64,000 nucleotides of DNA, taken from the NCBI GenBank assembly GCA_021803345.1, contig JAJZLS010000068.1, positions 38,876 to 102,875 of the forward strand, written 5' to 3'. The translations under genes were made by a program, and so were the position numbers. The notes below the pieces were generated by a model. The model was not told the origin of the DNA. It did not search any database and was given only the letters and a program-made list of their open reading frames with translations. Origin of the DNA: Actinomycetes bacterium (GTDB lineage Bacteria; Actinomycetota; Acidimicrobiia; Acidimicrobiales; Acidimicrobiaceae). This document shows, in pieces, positions 8,594 through 16,923 of this stretch. Positions within the stretch are counted from its first letter, which is position 1. The number at the start of each line of letters is the position of its first letter.

Positions 8594-8668
8594 AAATGGC
8601 TTCTTACACTAGAGGTCTTTCGATCTGTCTTTTGAGGGTTTGCTCTCAAAAGAGTGGAGGATACTTTT

Positions 8669-10618
8669 ATGGCAATTGATATGTCCGCTCCAACGGGAGT
8701 TGGGCGGCCAGGCGATAGCCCTGCCAATGGTACGTCTAGGGGTAAAGGTTTCCGGCTGAATGCACTTACTGCACTTATAGCCGGGGCGATTGGATACCTA
8801 TTCGGCCACTGGGCAGGCAATGCGATCGCCAGCGGATACCAGCAAGTTCAAGGGTCGGGTCAGAACGACATTGCCGTAATCCTTGGATATCTGTTTGGTA
8901 CCGTTGGCTGGTTTGCAGGCCTTGGTGCCCTTAACTACCCGATTAAGAAGATTTTTGGTTGTGAGCCAGCTGGCGATGAACCAAGTTACGAAAAGGGTGT
9001 AGGAAAGTATTTCCGCTTCACCTTGGATCACAAGGTTGTAGGTGTTCAGTACCTTTTCGGTATGCTGACTTACTTTTTTGTGGCTGGCCTGTTGGCGCTT
9101 GCCATTCGTACCGAGTTGTTGTCGCCGACAAACCATATTTTCAGTCCGGATATTTATTTGGAAGTTGTTAGCGAACACGGAACTCTGATGATGATGATGA
9201 TGACATCAGTCGTCATGGGTCCTTTCGGTAACTACCTGATTCCGCTGATGATTGGTGCCAAGAGGGTCGCATTTCCTCGCCTTGAGGCAGCTTCTTTCTG
9301 GTTCACTCCAGCTTCATTTGTAATTTTGCTTTCAGCCCTATGGATGGGTGGATTCCAGTCAGGTTGGACTGGATATGCCCCGCTTTCAATCCAACAGGGG
9401 GTTGGGCAAGACTCCTATATCATGGCCTTTGCCCTGATGGGCTTTTCAATGATTTGTGCATCCACGAACATGATTGCCACCATAATCAACTACAGAGCAC
9501 CTGGTATGCGCTGGAGTAGATTGCCTATCTTGGTATGGTCACTGATGGCCACTGCGTTCATGATGGTTTTGGCTGTGCCAGTACTGATCGACGGCTTGTA
9601 TGTCATGGCTCTCGATCGAACTGCTCAGACTTCACTTCTTTATGGAGCTCACGGTGGTAGTCCGTTCCTGTGGGAGAACCTTTTCTGGTTCTTTGGCCAT
9701 CCGGAGGTTTACCTTCTGGCGGTTCCAGGGTTCGGAATTGTTTCCGAACTGGCACCAGTCTTTTGCCGCAAGCCGCTTTTCGGTTACAAGACTTCTGCTG
9801 CCGGGATGATCGGAGTCTCGGTACTTTCCTTCTTTGTATGGCAGCACCACCTTTTCCAGAGCGGTATGAACCCAGACATGCGTCCAATGTTCATGCTTAC
9901 AACAGAGTTGATTTCAATTCCTACTGGTTTCTTGTACTTGGTTGGAATGGGAACTCTTTGGAAGGCAAGGATCAAATTTGACGTCCCGATGCTGTTTGTT
10001 GCGGGATTGTTCTTCAACTTCTTGTTTGGTGGGCTTTCGGGTGTGTACCTGTCAGACGTTCCTGCTGACGTGACTATTCACGGTAGTTTTTTCGTTATGG
10101 CCCACTTCCACTACACCATCATGGGTGCTTTGATATTCGCAGTATTTGGTGCCATTTATTATTGGACCCCCTTAATTACCGGAATTCAGCTCTCATCGAA
10201 GTTAGGAAAGATCCACTTCTGGACAATGTTCATAACTTTCAACTCAACGTTCCTTCCACTTTTCGCAATTGGATTACTTGGACAGCCTCGTCGAGTTTTC
10301 GAGTATGCCCATAGGCTTCAGACGTTGAATGACTGGGTTTCAATCAGTGCCTACTTGCTGGGACTGTCTTTGACCTTCTTTGTTGTCACATTTGTCTGGC
10401 AGCTGGCTGTGGTACGCAAGCCTTCGCCGAAAAACCCTTGGCACTCAAGAGGTTTGGAATGGCAGGGTGCTATGCCTCCGCTGCCTCATAACTTTGACAC
10501 AATTCCGGTTATCCAGTCTGGTCCATACGAGTATGGTGACCCGAACGCTATTCCGATGGTGGAGTGGGGAACTAACGGAGATGTTACTGCTCCTGCATCA
10601 GTTGGAGGTGCTTCATGA
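8669..10618 (+). CDS. ctaD: Cytochrome c oxidase subunit I
   Basis: 649 residues. It is the catalytic proton-pumping subunit of a heme-copper oxidase in the membrane. Visible are the low-spin heme ligand His in EHGTLMMM, the CuB and cross-link motif FGHPEVYLLAVPGFG, the CuB pair WQHHLF, and the high-spin and low-spin heme ligands in MAHFHYT. The Glu of HPEVY marks an A-type D pathway. At the K-pathway position the family motif PTGIK reads PTGFL, so the lysine is missing. About 110 extra N-terminal residues with two hydrophobic segments precede the first canonical helix. GGAGG eight bases before ATG 8669 defines the start; an upstream GTG at 8654 is less likely. It overlaps ctaE by four bases. 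Confidence 0.95.
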   Translation: MAIDMSAPTGVGRPGDSPANGTSRGKGFRLNALTALIAGAIGYLFGHWAGNAIASGYQQVQGSGQNDIAVILGYLFGTVGWFAGLGALNYPIKKIFGCEPAGDEPSYEKGVGKYFRFTLDHKVVGVQYLFGMLTYFFVAGLLALAIRTELLSPTNHIFSPDIYLEVVSEHGTLMMMMMTSVVMGPFGNYLIPLMIGAKRVAFPRLEAASFWFTPASFVILLSALWMGGFQSGWTGYAPLSIQQGVGQDSYIMAFALMGFSMICASTNMIATIINYRAPGMRWSRLPILVWSLMATAFMMVLAVPVLIDGLYVMALDRTAQTSLLYGAHGGSPFLWENLFWFFGHPEVYLLAVPGFGIVSELAPVFCRKPLFGYKTSAAGMIGVSVLSFFVWQHHLFQSGMNPDMRPMFMLTTELISIPTGFLYLVGMGTLWKARIKFDVPMLFVAGLFFNFLFGGLSGVYLSDVPADVTIHGSFFVMAHFHYTIMGALIFAVFGAIYYWTPLITGIQLSSKLGKIHFWTMFITFNSTFLPLFAIGLLGQPRRVFEYAHRLQTLNDWVSISAYLLGLSLTFFVVTFVWQLAVVRKPSPKNPWHSRGLEWQGAMPPLPHNFDTIPVIQSGPYEYGDPNAIPMVEWGTNGDVTAPASVGGAS

Positions 10619-11262
10619 GTGAGATAACTGAAAATCGACCCGTGATTGACGAAGAGCAGTTGCATCACGATATGGGGCTGGGCGCCATTTGGACCGCTTC
10701 CCGCCTGATAATCGGTTCGACGACCATGCTCTTTGCAGGGATAGCATTTGCGTTTTTCTATCTCAAGTCACTTGATAGCCATGGTTTGTTTGATCCTCAC
10801 GGCGTAACCGCCTCAACTTTGGTTGGCTCGGTTATCCTTGGGCTGGTAGTGGTTAGTGCATTTATTTCTAACTACTCCACATGGCGTATGAAGAAGGGTT
10901 ACTCTTTCGACTGGCAGGTTGGTTCAGTGATTTCGTTACTTCTCGGACTGTTGGCTATAGGGCTGCAGGTCTGGGAATTAACCAGACTGAACTTTTTGCC
11001 AGGGGCATCCGGATACGCCGGTGTGTACATTGCATTTGTTCCTGTTTACTCAGGGGTAATGTTCCTGTCCATGTACTGGTTAGAGACTTTGGTAGCAAGG
11101 TCTATCCGGGCCAGAAAAGCTTTAGCACAAGATGGTGGTGCTGGGCTTTCGAAGCTTCCCATGGCTGAGAATTTCAGAGCTAGCGTTGATGCATTCAACT
11201 ATTTCTGGAACTTCATGGTGCTGATTTCGGTCATTTTCTTCATCATATTTTATGTAATTTAG
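10615..11262 (+). CDS. ctaE: Cytochrome c oxidase subunit III
   Basis: 215 residues with five hydrophobic segments, the short form of subunit III seen in many bacteria. It stabilises subunit I and its proton uptake path. Recognisable parts are ASRLIIGSTTMLFAGIAFAFFY (first helix, read in pieces) and the C-terminal helix with FNYFWNFMVLISVIFFI, which matches the family's W-F end. The ATGA overlap with ctaD supports the start and operon membership. A hairpin follows 14 bases after the stop. Confidence 0.92.
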   Translation: MSEITENRPVIDEEQLHHDMGLGAIWTASRLIIGSTTMLFAGIAFAFFYLKSLDSHGLFDPHGVTASTLVGSVILGLVVVSAFISNYSTWRMKKGYSFDWQVGSVISLLLGLLAIGLQVWELTRLNFLPGASGYAGVYIAFVPVYSGVMFLSMYWLETLVARSIRARKALAQDGGAGLSKLPMAENFRASVDAFNYFWNFMVLISVIFFIIFYVI

Positions 11263-11276
11263 AAAGTGACATTATG

Positions 11277-11302
11277 TTGGGACTGTCTTAGGGCAGTCCC
11301 AA
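11277..11302 (+). terminator. Hairpin after ctaE, weak or partial terminator
   Basis: TTGGGACTG (11277-11285) and CAGTCCCAA (11294-11302) form a nine-base stem with an eight-base loop. Only a short TTTTAT follows ten bases later, so it may allow read-through to the small gene at 11352, or stabilise the 3' end of the upstream mRNA. Confidence 0.6.
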
Positions 11303-11351
11303 ATGAAAGTTTTATAACGCACAATGTTTGTGGTTTAGGAGGTTTGTTGAA

Positions 11352-11471
11352 ATGATAGCAACGTTAGTGTCTAATACTCCGGCTGGTGGAGTATTGACCT
11401 TTGCCATTCCGATAGGTGTGTTTGCAGCGGTTTGTGCTTGGGGATTCTTCCAGCGGAAGCGTATTAGCTGA
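11352..11471 (+). CDS. 39-residue single-span membrane peptide
   Basis: A short frame too small for most gene finders: 39 residues, beginning MIATLVSNTPAGG, with one hydrophobic segment (LTFAIPIGVFAAVCAWGFF) and a basic end (QRKRIS), so the C-terminus should face the cytoplasm. A strong AGGAGG site lies eight bases before ATG 11352. It sits between the subunit III hairpin and a strong terminator, so it is the last gene of the oxidase operon. Small one-helix subunits are common in heme-copper oxidases (for example CcoQ and the actinobacterial subunit IV), but no sequence match to a named one is seen. Confidence 0.72.
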   Translation: MIATLVSNTPAGGVLTFAIPIGVFAAVCAWGFFQRKRIS

Positions 11472-11500
11472 TAAGTTAGCCAAATGATTTTGATTATTTG

Positions 11501-11540
11501 AAACGGGAGCCGGTGTTGTGTTGGCTCCCGTTTTGTATTT
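11501..11540 (+). terminator. Rho-independent terminator of the oxidase operon
   Basis: AAACGGGAGCC and GGCTCCCGTTT form an eleven-base GC-rich stem with an eleven-base loop, followed by TTTTGTATTT. It lies 30 bases after the small membrane peptide and ends the operon that begins at 7008. Confidence 0.9.
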
Positions 11541-11832
11541 GTAGTATTTTGATTCGGTTTTCAGTGTGCGCTGAGCCGCGAGTTGCCCAGCACTGGTTAT
11601 TGCTTTGGGTTACAGAATTAGCGAATATTTAAGTTAGTAGCCAAAGGTAGCAGCAGTCGTGGCGGATCGAATTCTCGTTTTGGCAGCCGATACTTGTACG
11701 CAAATGGGGGTTAGTGCGACCAGGTGGACTGTGCTATAGATCGGGACAGTTTTCGATTGGGTTGAAGTGCGGAGACAAGTAACGATTTATGTGCTAATTG
11801 TGGGGCAATACTCAGTAGCTTGGGGGGGTTTC
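11541..11832. other. Intergenic region before the molybdenum hydroxylase gene
   Basis: About 290 bases with no gene-like frame. It should hold the promoter of the following gene. No clear -35/-10 pair, riboswitch or repeat is seen. Confidence 0.4.
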
Positions 11833-14097
11833 ATGACAGTAATTGGCAGGCGTGAGCTTCGTTTAGAAGACAAAGAGTTATTGACCGGGAGTGCAAAATA
11901 TATTTCGGACCTTACTGTTGATGGTTCGGCTTTCGTTGCATATGTGCGTTCTTCGGTAGCCCATGCTGAACTTGAGTCTGTTGATCTTTCGTCAGTGCGG
12001 CAAATGCCCGGTGTGGTTGGAGCCTTTTCAGCTTCTGATCTTGATCTCACTGACATTCCTTCACCGGCGTTAGCAGGAGGTAGGGTCAATGCTGAACTTC
12101 TTGGGCGTCCACTGCTGGCCCATGACAAGGTCAGGTACGTTGGAGAGCCCATTGCTGCAGTGGTGGTAGAGCATCCCTCGCTTGCAGAAGATGCGATAGC
12201 TCTGGTTGATGTCAAATACAATCCGCTGGCAGCTGTTGTAGACCCCGAAAAGGCCTGCCAAGATGGAACGCTTTTGTACCCGCAAGCCGGCACCAATGTG
12301 GTTGCTTCATTTGAATTTGGTGATTCAGATCTGATCTTTGACGGGTTTGATATTGTGCTCAGCCAGAGACTGATCAATCACAGAGTTTTGTCCGCTCCTA
12401 TGGAGGTAAGGGGCTGTATCGCTAAGTGGGAGGAGGACGGACGTGTTTCGATTTGGCTTTCCACGCAGGCTCCTCACCTGGCGCAACCCGCATTTGCAAG
12501 GGTGCTTGGAGTTGACAAAGATCGTGTCCGGCTTCGTCCTGTAGCAGTTGGGGGCGGTTTTGGCGCTAAGGCGTTCGCTTATCCTGAAGAGCTGTTAGTG
12601 CCGGTCCTAAGTAGAATTCTGGGTCGTCCGCTTAAGTGGGTTGAGACCCGTTCTGAAAGTATGGTGTCGTTAACTACCGGCCGTGGACAGATAACCACAA
12701 TTACCATAGGAGCTGACAAAAACGGAATTGTTGGCGCTGTCGATTTCGACGTGTTGCAGGACAATGGCGCATACACCGGCATTGGGACCGGAATGCCTGC
12801 GGTTGGTTGGCTGCTAGCGACAGGTCCTTATGCAATTCCCCGCGCCAGATTGAAAGGTCGCTCTGTTTTAACTAACACCACTCCAACTGGTGCCTATCGG
12901 GGAGCCGGTCGCCCCGAACCCGCTTACGCCCTTGAGCGAATGATGGATCTGCTTGCCTCTGAGCTCGGCCTTGATCCAGCTGAGGTTCGCAGGCGCAATC
13001 TTATACCTAAATCCAGTTACCCTTACCTAGCTGCTACTGGCACCAAGTATGATTCGGGCAATCTTACTGGAGCGCTTGATACAGTGTTGGAGCTGAGCAA
13101 ATATGATCAGCTGCGCTTAGAGCAAGCTCGCATTCGTGAGGCTGGCGGCAGGAGCCGTCTGGGAATTGGAATGTCGGTATTTGTAGACGTAGCCGGGCGT
13201 CTTTCGCCTCCGGAGTCAGGTTCGGTTGAGGTGCTTGAGGACGGCTCTATAGTGGTCAAAACCGGATCTTCTCCGCATGGTCAGGGTCATGCTACCGTTT
13301 GGGCAATGATAGTGGCAGAGCAGACGGGTATCGAAATGGCAAAAGTCAAGTTCATCTATGGTGACACCGATGAAGTTCCCATAGGGGGAGACACCTTTGG
13401 CTCAAAATCACTGCAAAGTGCCGGGGTGACAGTTCACAGGGCAGCTGTGAAACTTGTTGAGCGCAGCAGGGAACTTGCGGCAAATATGTTAGAGGCGAGT
13501 GTGGACGATATAGTGCTGGATACTGATAAGGGTCAGTTCTATGTCCAGGGCACACCGGAAATTGCACTTACCTGGCAGGATCTGGCCAAAAGTGAGATTG
13601 AAGCTGGAAGAAGGCTGGAAGAGACTGTGACTTTTGAGGGAAGCCAGCCCACTTATCCCAATGGAGCATATATTGCAGTGGTCGAAGTAGATATAGAGAC
13701 AGGTCATGTAAAGGTGCGCCAGCTGATAACTTGTGACGATGCGGGAAGAATAATCAATCCGTTGATCGCAGAAGGACAGGTTCATGGCGGAGTATCCCAA
13801 GGGATAGCTCAGGCACTTTACGAGGAACTTCGCTACGACACGGAAGGCAATCCATTAACTTCGACATTTGCCGATTATCTAATCGTTTCTGCCTGTGAGG
13901 TTCCTTCCTTCGATGGGACTTTTCAAGAGACACTATCTGACCGCAATGAACTGGGAGTAAAAGGTATCGGTGAGTCAGGAAGTATCGGTTCGACCCCGGC
14001 AGTGGTAAACGCAGTAATAGATGCGCTTTCAGAATTTGGCATTCGCCATATCGATATGCCGTTGAGTCCGGAGCGGGTCTGGAGCTCTCTGAATTAG
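11833..14097 (+). CDS. Xanthine dehydrogenase/CO dehydrogenase-type molybdenum hydroxylase, large subunit
   Basis: 754 residues. It has the a/b hammerhead domain at about residues 15-125 and two molybdopterin-cytosine-dinucleotide binding domains. Conserved pieces are VGGGFGAKAFAYPEE, the active-site loop TGAYRGAGRPEPAYALERMMD, SSPHGQGHATVWAMI and the catalytic glutamate in GVKGIGESGSIG. The AYRGAGR loop is of the form II type; form I CO dehydrogenase has AYxCSFR, so CO oxidation is not supported and the substrate is unknown. The frame opens at 11767, but GGGGGGG just before ATG 11833 and the conserved TVIGRRELRLEDKELLTG favour this start. The FAD and 2Fe-2S partner subunits are not adjacent. 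Confidence 0.88.
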   Translation: MTVIGRRELRLEDKELLTGSAKYISDLTVDGSAFVAYVRSSVAHAELESVDLSSVRQMPGVVGAFSASDLDLTDIPSPALAGGRVNAELLGRPLLAHDKVRYVGEPIAAVVVEHPSLAEDAIALVDVKYNPLAAVVDPEKACQDGTLLYPQAGTNVVASFEFGDSDLIFDGFDIVLSQRLINHRVLSAPMEVRGCIAKWEEDGRVSIWLSTQAPHLAQPAFARVLGVDKDRVRLRPVAVGGGFGAKAFAYPEELLVPVLSRILGRPLKWVETRSESMVSLTTGRGQITTITIGADKNGIVGAVDFDVLQDNGAYTGIGTGMPAVGWLLATGPYAIPRARLKGRSVLTNTTPTGAYRGAGRPEPAYALERMMDLLASELGLDPAEVRRRNLIPKSSYPYLAATGTKYDSGNLTGALDTVLELSKYDQLRLEQARIREAGGRSRLGIGMSVFVDVAGRLSPPESGSVEVLEDGSIVVKTGSSPHGQGHATVWAMIVAEQTGIEMAKVKFIYGDTDEVPIGGDTFGSKSLQSAGVTVHRAAVKLVERSRELAANMLEASVDDIVLDTDKGQFYVQGTPEIALTWQDLAKSEIEAGRRLEETVTFEGSQPTYPNGAYIAVVEVDIETGHVKVRQLITCDDAGRIINPLIAEGQVHGGVSQGIAQALYEELRYDTEGNPLTSTFADYLIVSACEVPSFDGTFQETLSDRNELGVKGIGESGSIGSTPAVVNAVIDALSEFGIRHIDMPLSPERVWSSLN

Positions 14098-14261
14098 ATC
14101 TCAAGCGATGCAGTTCAAATAGAGTTTTCAGAGATCTACTTCGCTTTGGTCTAGTTACGGAAGCATCCGATATTTCTTGCCACAACTAACCCCTAAGCCC
14201 CTGGGTTTATCCAGATTTGATGGTTTTATTCAGGAAAAGGGTATCTGGAACAAAGTCCGAG

Positions 14262-16199
14262 CTAGCGATGGATATAGTCCGGGGGAGAGGTCTCTTCGTC
14301 GTCCTCCTGGATTCTGAACTGGGTTCGGTACAGCTCCGCGTAAAGCCCATTTTCACCAATCAGCTTGCTATGGTTACCTTGTTCCACGATTCTGCCCTTA
14401 TCAATTACTACGATTAGGTCGGCATCGCGGACAGTTGAAAGTCTGTGGGCTATGATCAGAGACGTGCGACCTGAGAGGACATTCTTGAGTGCCTTTTGGA
14501 CGGCTAGTTCGGACTCGGAATCAAGATGTGCTGTGGCTTCATCAAGTACGACGATATCTGGAGCCTTAAGAAGAAGGCGCGCTATGGCTATCCGCTGTTT
14601 CTCTCCGCCCGACAACCGATAGCCGCGTTCCCCAACTAAAGTGTCCAATCCCTGCGGGAGGCTTTCCACCAGAGGAAGAATCTGTGCCGCTTCAAGGGCA
14701 TCTTTCATTTCAGCTTCAGTTGCATCCGGCTGGGCGTAAGCGAGGTTGGATCTTATGGTGTCATGGAACATATGGGCATCCTGGGTCACCATGCCTACGA
14801 CTTCTCGGAGTGAGTCAAGTGTAACTTGTCTGATATCGATTCCGTTTATCTTGATGCATCCTGATTTGACGTCATATAGTCGAGCCACCAGCTGGATGAT
14901 CGTAGTTTTCCCGGCTCCGGATGGTCCGACGAGGGCGACCATTTTCCCGGGTTCAGCCCTGAAGCTGATGTCGTAAAGGACCTGCTGGGGACGATGGGTT
15001 TCAGGAACGGCAACGGATTCAAGTGACGCCAGGGAGACCTCGCTGGCACTCGGGTAGGAGAAGCTGACATTGTCGAATTCCACAGTTGCAGGTCCACGCT
15101 TTATTGGTTGCGCGTGTTCACTGTTTTTGATCATAGGTTCCAGATCGAGCACCTCGAATATACGATCGAATGATACAAGTGCTGTCATGACATCCACGTT
15201 GATATTTGAGAGCTGGGTTAGCGGGCCATACAGTCTGCTAAGGTACGCGGTCATGGCCACAAGTGTTCCGACTTGGAATGAGCCATGCACTGACATGATT
15301 CCTCCCCATCCGTAAACCAGGGCTGTGGCTAGTGCTGCGGTAACGGTAAGGGATACGAAAAGTATGCGGGCATACATCGCTTGTGTCACGCCGATATCTC
15401 TAACCCGCCCAGCTCTTCGTGAGAAATCGGTGTCTTCTTCGCCTCTTCGCCCAAATAGTTTAACCAGCAGGGCCCCGGAAACATTGAACCGCTCTGCCAT
15501 GGTGGTGTTCATTTCAGCTGCCAGCTCATAGCCCTCGCGGGCGATAGTTCCCAGACGCCGACCCATATAGCGTGCCGGAATTGCGAACAAGGGGACTATT
15601 ATCAGCGCTACCAGGGTTATCTTCCACGACATCAAAAACATAGCTGCGATGACCATTACGACGCCAAGGATATTCCCGATTACGTTGGATAAAATGTCTG
15701 ACACCGCCTGCTGAGCGCCCAGGACATCGACGTTCAATCGGGAAACCAAGGCTCCAGTCTGAGCCCTAGTGAAAAAGGCGATTGGCATTTTCTGTATGTG
15801 AGAAAAGACTCTGGTCCTGAGATCGAAGACAATTCCCTGGCCAATCCTGGCCGAACATATCTGTTCGCCAAGCGCCAAGCCAGCGTTGAAAAGCGCCAGC
15901 ACAGCGATTGTAACGGCAAGGCCGACAATTAGACGCACGTCTTTGTCCAGGATGCCGCGGTCGATGATTTCGCGATAAATCAGAGGGTTGATAACCGTGA
16001 TAAGAGAGTCAAATACGAGGAGCACCAGGAATACTATTAGGAGCTTTCGATAAGGTCGGAGGAACCTAAGTATTCTTGGCAATGTACCTTTAGGCACAGT
16101 CATCTCCGTAACCGAGCTGTCACGGAATAACGATCGGTATCCACCACCACCAAGTCCCATCCCGCCCCTACCACCGACCATGCCGCCGGGCCGCATCAT
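14262..16199 (-). CDS. ABC exporter, fused membrane and ATPase half-transporter
   Basis: 645 residues. A glycine-rich N-terminus (MVGGRGGMGLGGGG) precedes six transmembrane segments (about residues 50-320) and a nucleotide-binding domain with Walker A GPSGAGKTT, signature LSGGEKQRIA, Walker B IVVLDEATAHLD and the H-loop AHRLST. Such half-transporters dimerise and export lipids, peptides or drugs. The start ATG at 16199 overlaps the stop of the MarR-type gene by four bases, so regulator and pump form one operon. That pairing suggests induced export of a small toxic compound (inference). Confidence 0.93.
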   Translation of the reverse strand: MMRPGGMVGGRGGMGLGGGGYRSLFRDSSVTEMTVPKGTLPRILRFLRPYRKLLIVFLVLLVFDSLITVINPLIYREIIDRGILDKDVRLIVGLAVTIAVLALFNAGLALGEQICSARIGQGIVFDLRTRVFSHIQKMPIAFFTRAQTGALVSRLNVDVLGAQQAVSDILSNVIGNILGVVMVIAAMFLMSWKITLVALIIVPLFAIPARYMGRRLGTIAREGYELAAEMNTTMAERFNVSGALLVKLFGRRGEEDTDFSRRAGRVRDIGVTQAMYARILFVSLTVTAALATALVYGWGGIMSVHGSFQVGTLVAMTAYLSRLYGPLTQLSNINVDVMTALVSFDRIFEVLDLEPMIKNSEHAQPIKRGPATVEFDNVSFSYPSASEVSLASLESVAVPETHRPQQVLYDISFRAEPGKMVALVGPSGAGKTTIIQLVARLYDVKSGCIKINGIDIRQVTLDSLREVVGMVTQDAHMFHDTIRSNLAYAQPDATEAEMKDALEAAQILPLVESLPQGLDTLVGERGYRLSGGEKQRIAIARLLLKAPDIVVLDEATAHLDSESELAVQKALKNVLSGRTSLIIAHRLSTVRDADLIVVIDKGRIVEQGNHSKLIGENGLYAELYRTQFRIQEDDEETSPPDYIHR

Positions 16200-16714
16200 G
16201 GCTTGCCGCTCCCATCTGAACTAGGTGTACGGTCTGAGTCTTGAGAGGAGCTCGTCTCCGTTTCGGAAACAAGGTAGGACAGCATTTCCAGAAGCGCTCG
16301 TTTTTCGGTTTGGTCAAGTGACAGGAACAAATTACTCGAGGCTTCGTTTCTTGCTCTGTCCAGGTCAGACAACAGTCCGCGCGCTTCCTTTGTGAGAGCT
16401 ACAATTACAGACCTACGATCGGTGGGATCGATTTCACGTCTTACCAGCCCCCGCTCTTCCAAAGCTTCAATCAGCGTCGTGGCGGAGCGTGGTACAACTT
16501 CAATCTTTCGAGCGATATCAGACATTCTCATTGGAGTTGTTGCCCGACTCAGAATTTTGAGGACGCGAGCCTGTGTGAAAGATATGCCCATCGACGAGAG
16601 CCTTTGAATTGATCCGCGTCTGAGACGCCTGGCAATCGTGGTGATGAGTTCACCAAGTTCCGAAGATAGCGTTTCTTCCGTATTGCCAGTCATTTCATCA
16701 GCATTAGTTTTCAT
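16196..16714 (-). CDS. MarR-family transcriptional regulator
   Basis: 172 residues with a winged-helix domain: FTQARVLKILSRATTPMRMSDIARKIEVVPRSATTLIEALEERGLV (read in pieces) and the wing RREIDPTDRRSVIVALT, both typical of MarR. A GGAG six bases before ATG 16714 sets the start, four codons inside the open frame. It is translationally coupled to the ABC exporter and probably represses the pair, with relief by a ligand the pump removes (inference). The serine/aspartate-rich C-terminus is likely disordered. Confidence 0.92.
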   Translation of the reverse strand: MKTNADEMTGNTEETLSSELGELITTIARRLRRGSIQRLSSMGISFTQARVLKILSRATTPMRMSDIARKIEVVPRSATTLIEALEERGLVRREIDPTDRRSVIVALTKEARGLLSDLDRARNEASSNLFLSLDQTEKRALLEMLSYLVSETETSSSQDSDRTPSSDGSGKP

Positions 16715-16769
16715 ACTGATCTCCAATAGAAATTAGTGACTTTTACTCATTATAGACAATGATCAGTAT
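16713..16769. promoter_or_regulatory. Inverted repeat at the MarR promoter, possible operator
   Basis: ATACTGATC (16713-16721, covering the start codon region) is repeated in reverse complement as GATCAGTAT at 16761-16769. MarR proteins usually bind palindromes near their own promoter, so the two half-sites, 39 bases apart, may be separate operators or a looped pair. Confidence 0.35.
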
Positions 16770-16811
16770 ATTTGGATGCAATATCCGACACGGTTTGTTT
16801 GGCTGACGCGG

Positions 16812-16819
16812 CACTAGTG
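16812..16819. repeat. CACTAGTG palindrome, intact twin of the IS target
   Basis: CACTAGTG here has the same sequence as the site that would be rebuilt by removing the insertion sequence (CACTA at its left end plus GTG at its right end). The two lie about 24 bases apart. Confidence 0.5.
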
Positions 16820-16840
16820 TCTACTTTCATATAGGCACTA

Positions 16841-16872
16841 GTATAGCGTTCCCTAAATAGCGTCACTATACT
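16841..16872 (+). repeat. Left terminal inverted repeat of the IS
   Basis: Begins GTATAGCGTTCC and matches the reverse complement of the right end at about two thirds of positions, best over the first 12 bases (one mismatch). Confidence 0.75.
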
Positions 16873-16923
16873 TGGAGTTTGTGATACACTCTTTTCACTG
16901 CCTTTTGAGAGGAGTATCGCCAT

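Noticed and set aside
11787-12377. 196-codon minus-strand frame opposite the molybdenum hydroxylase gene
   Set aside because: Low-complexity Ser/Thr-rich composition typical of an antisense shadow; the plus-strand protein is clearly conserved.
11833-14097. Aerobic carbon monoxide dehydrogenase (CoxL, form I)
   Set aside because: The active-site loop is AYRGAGR, not AYxCSFR, and the partner subunits are missing, so CO oxidation is not supported.
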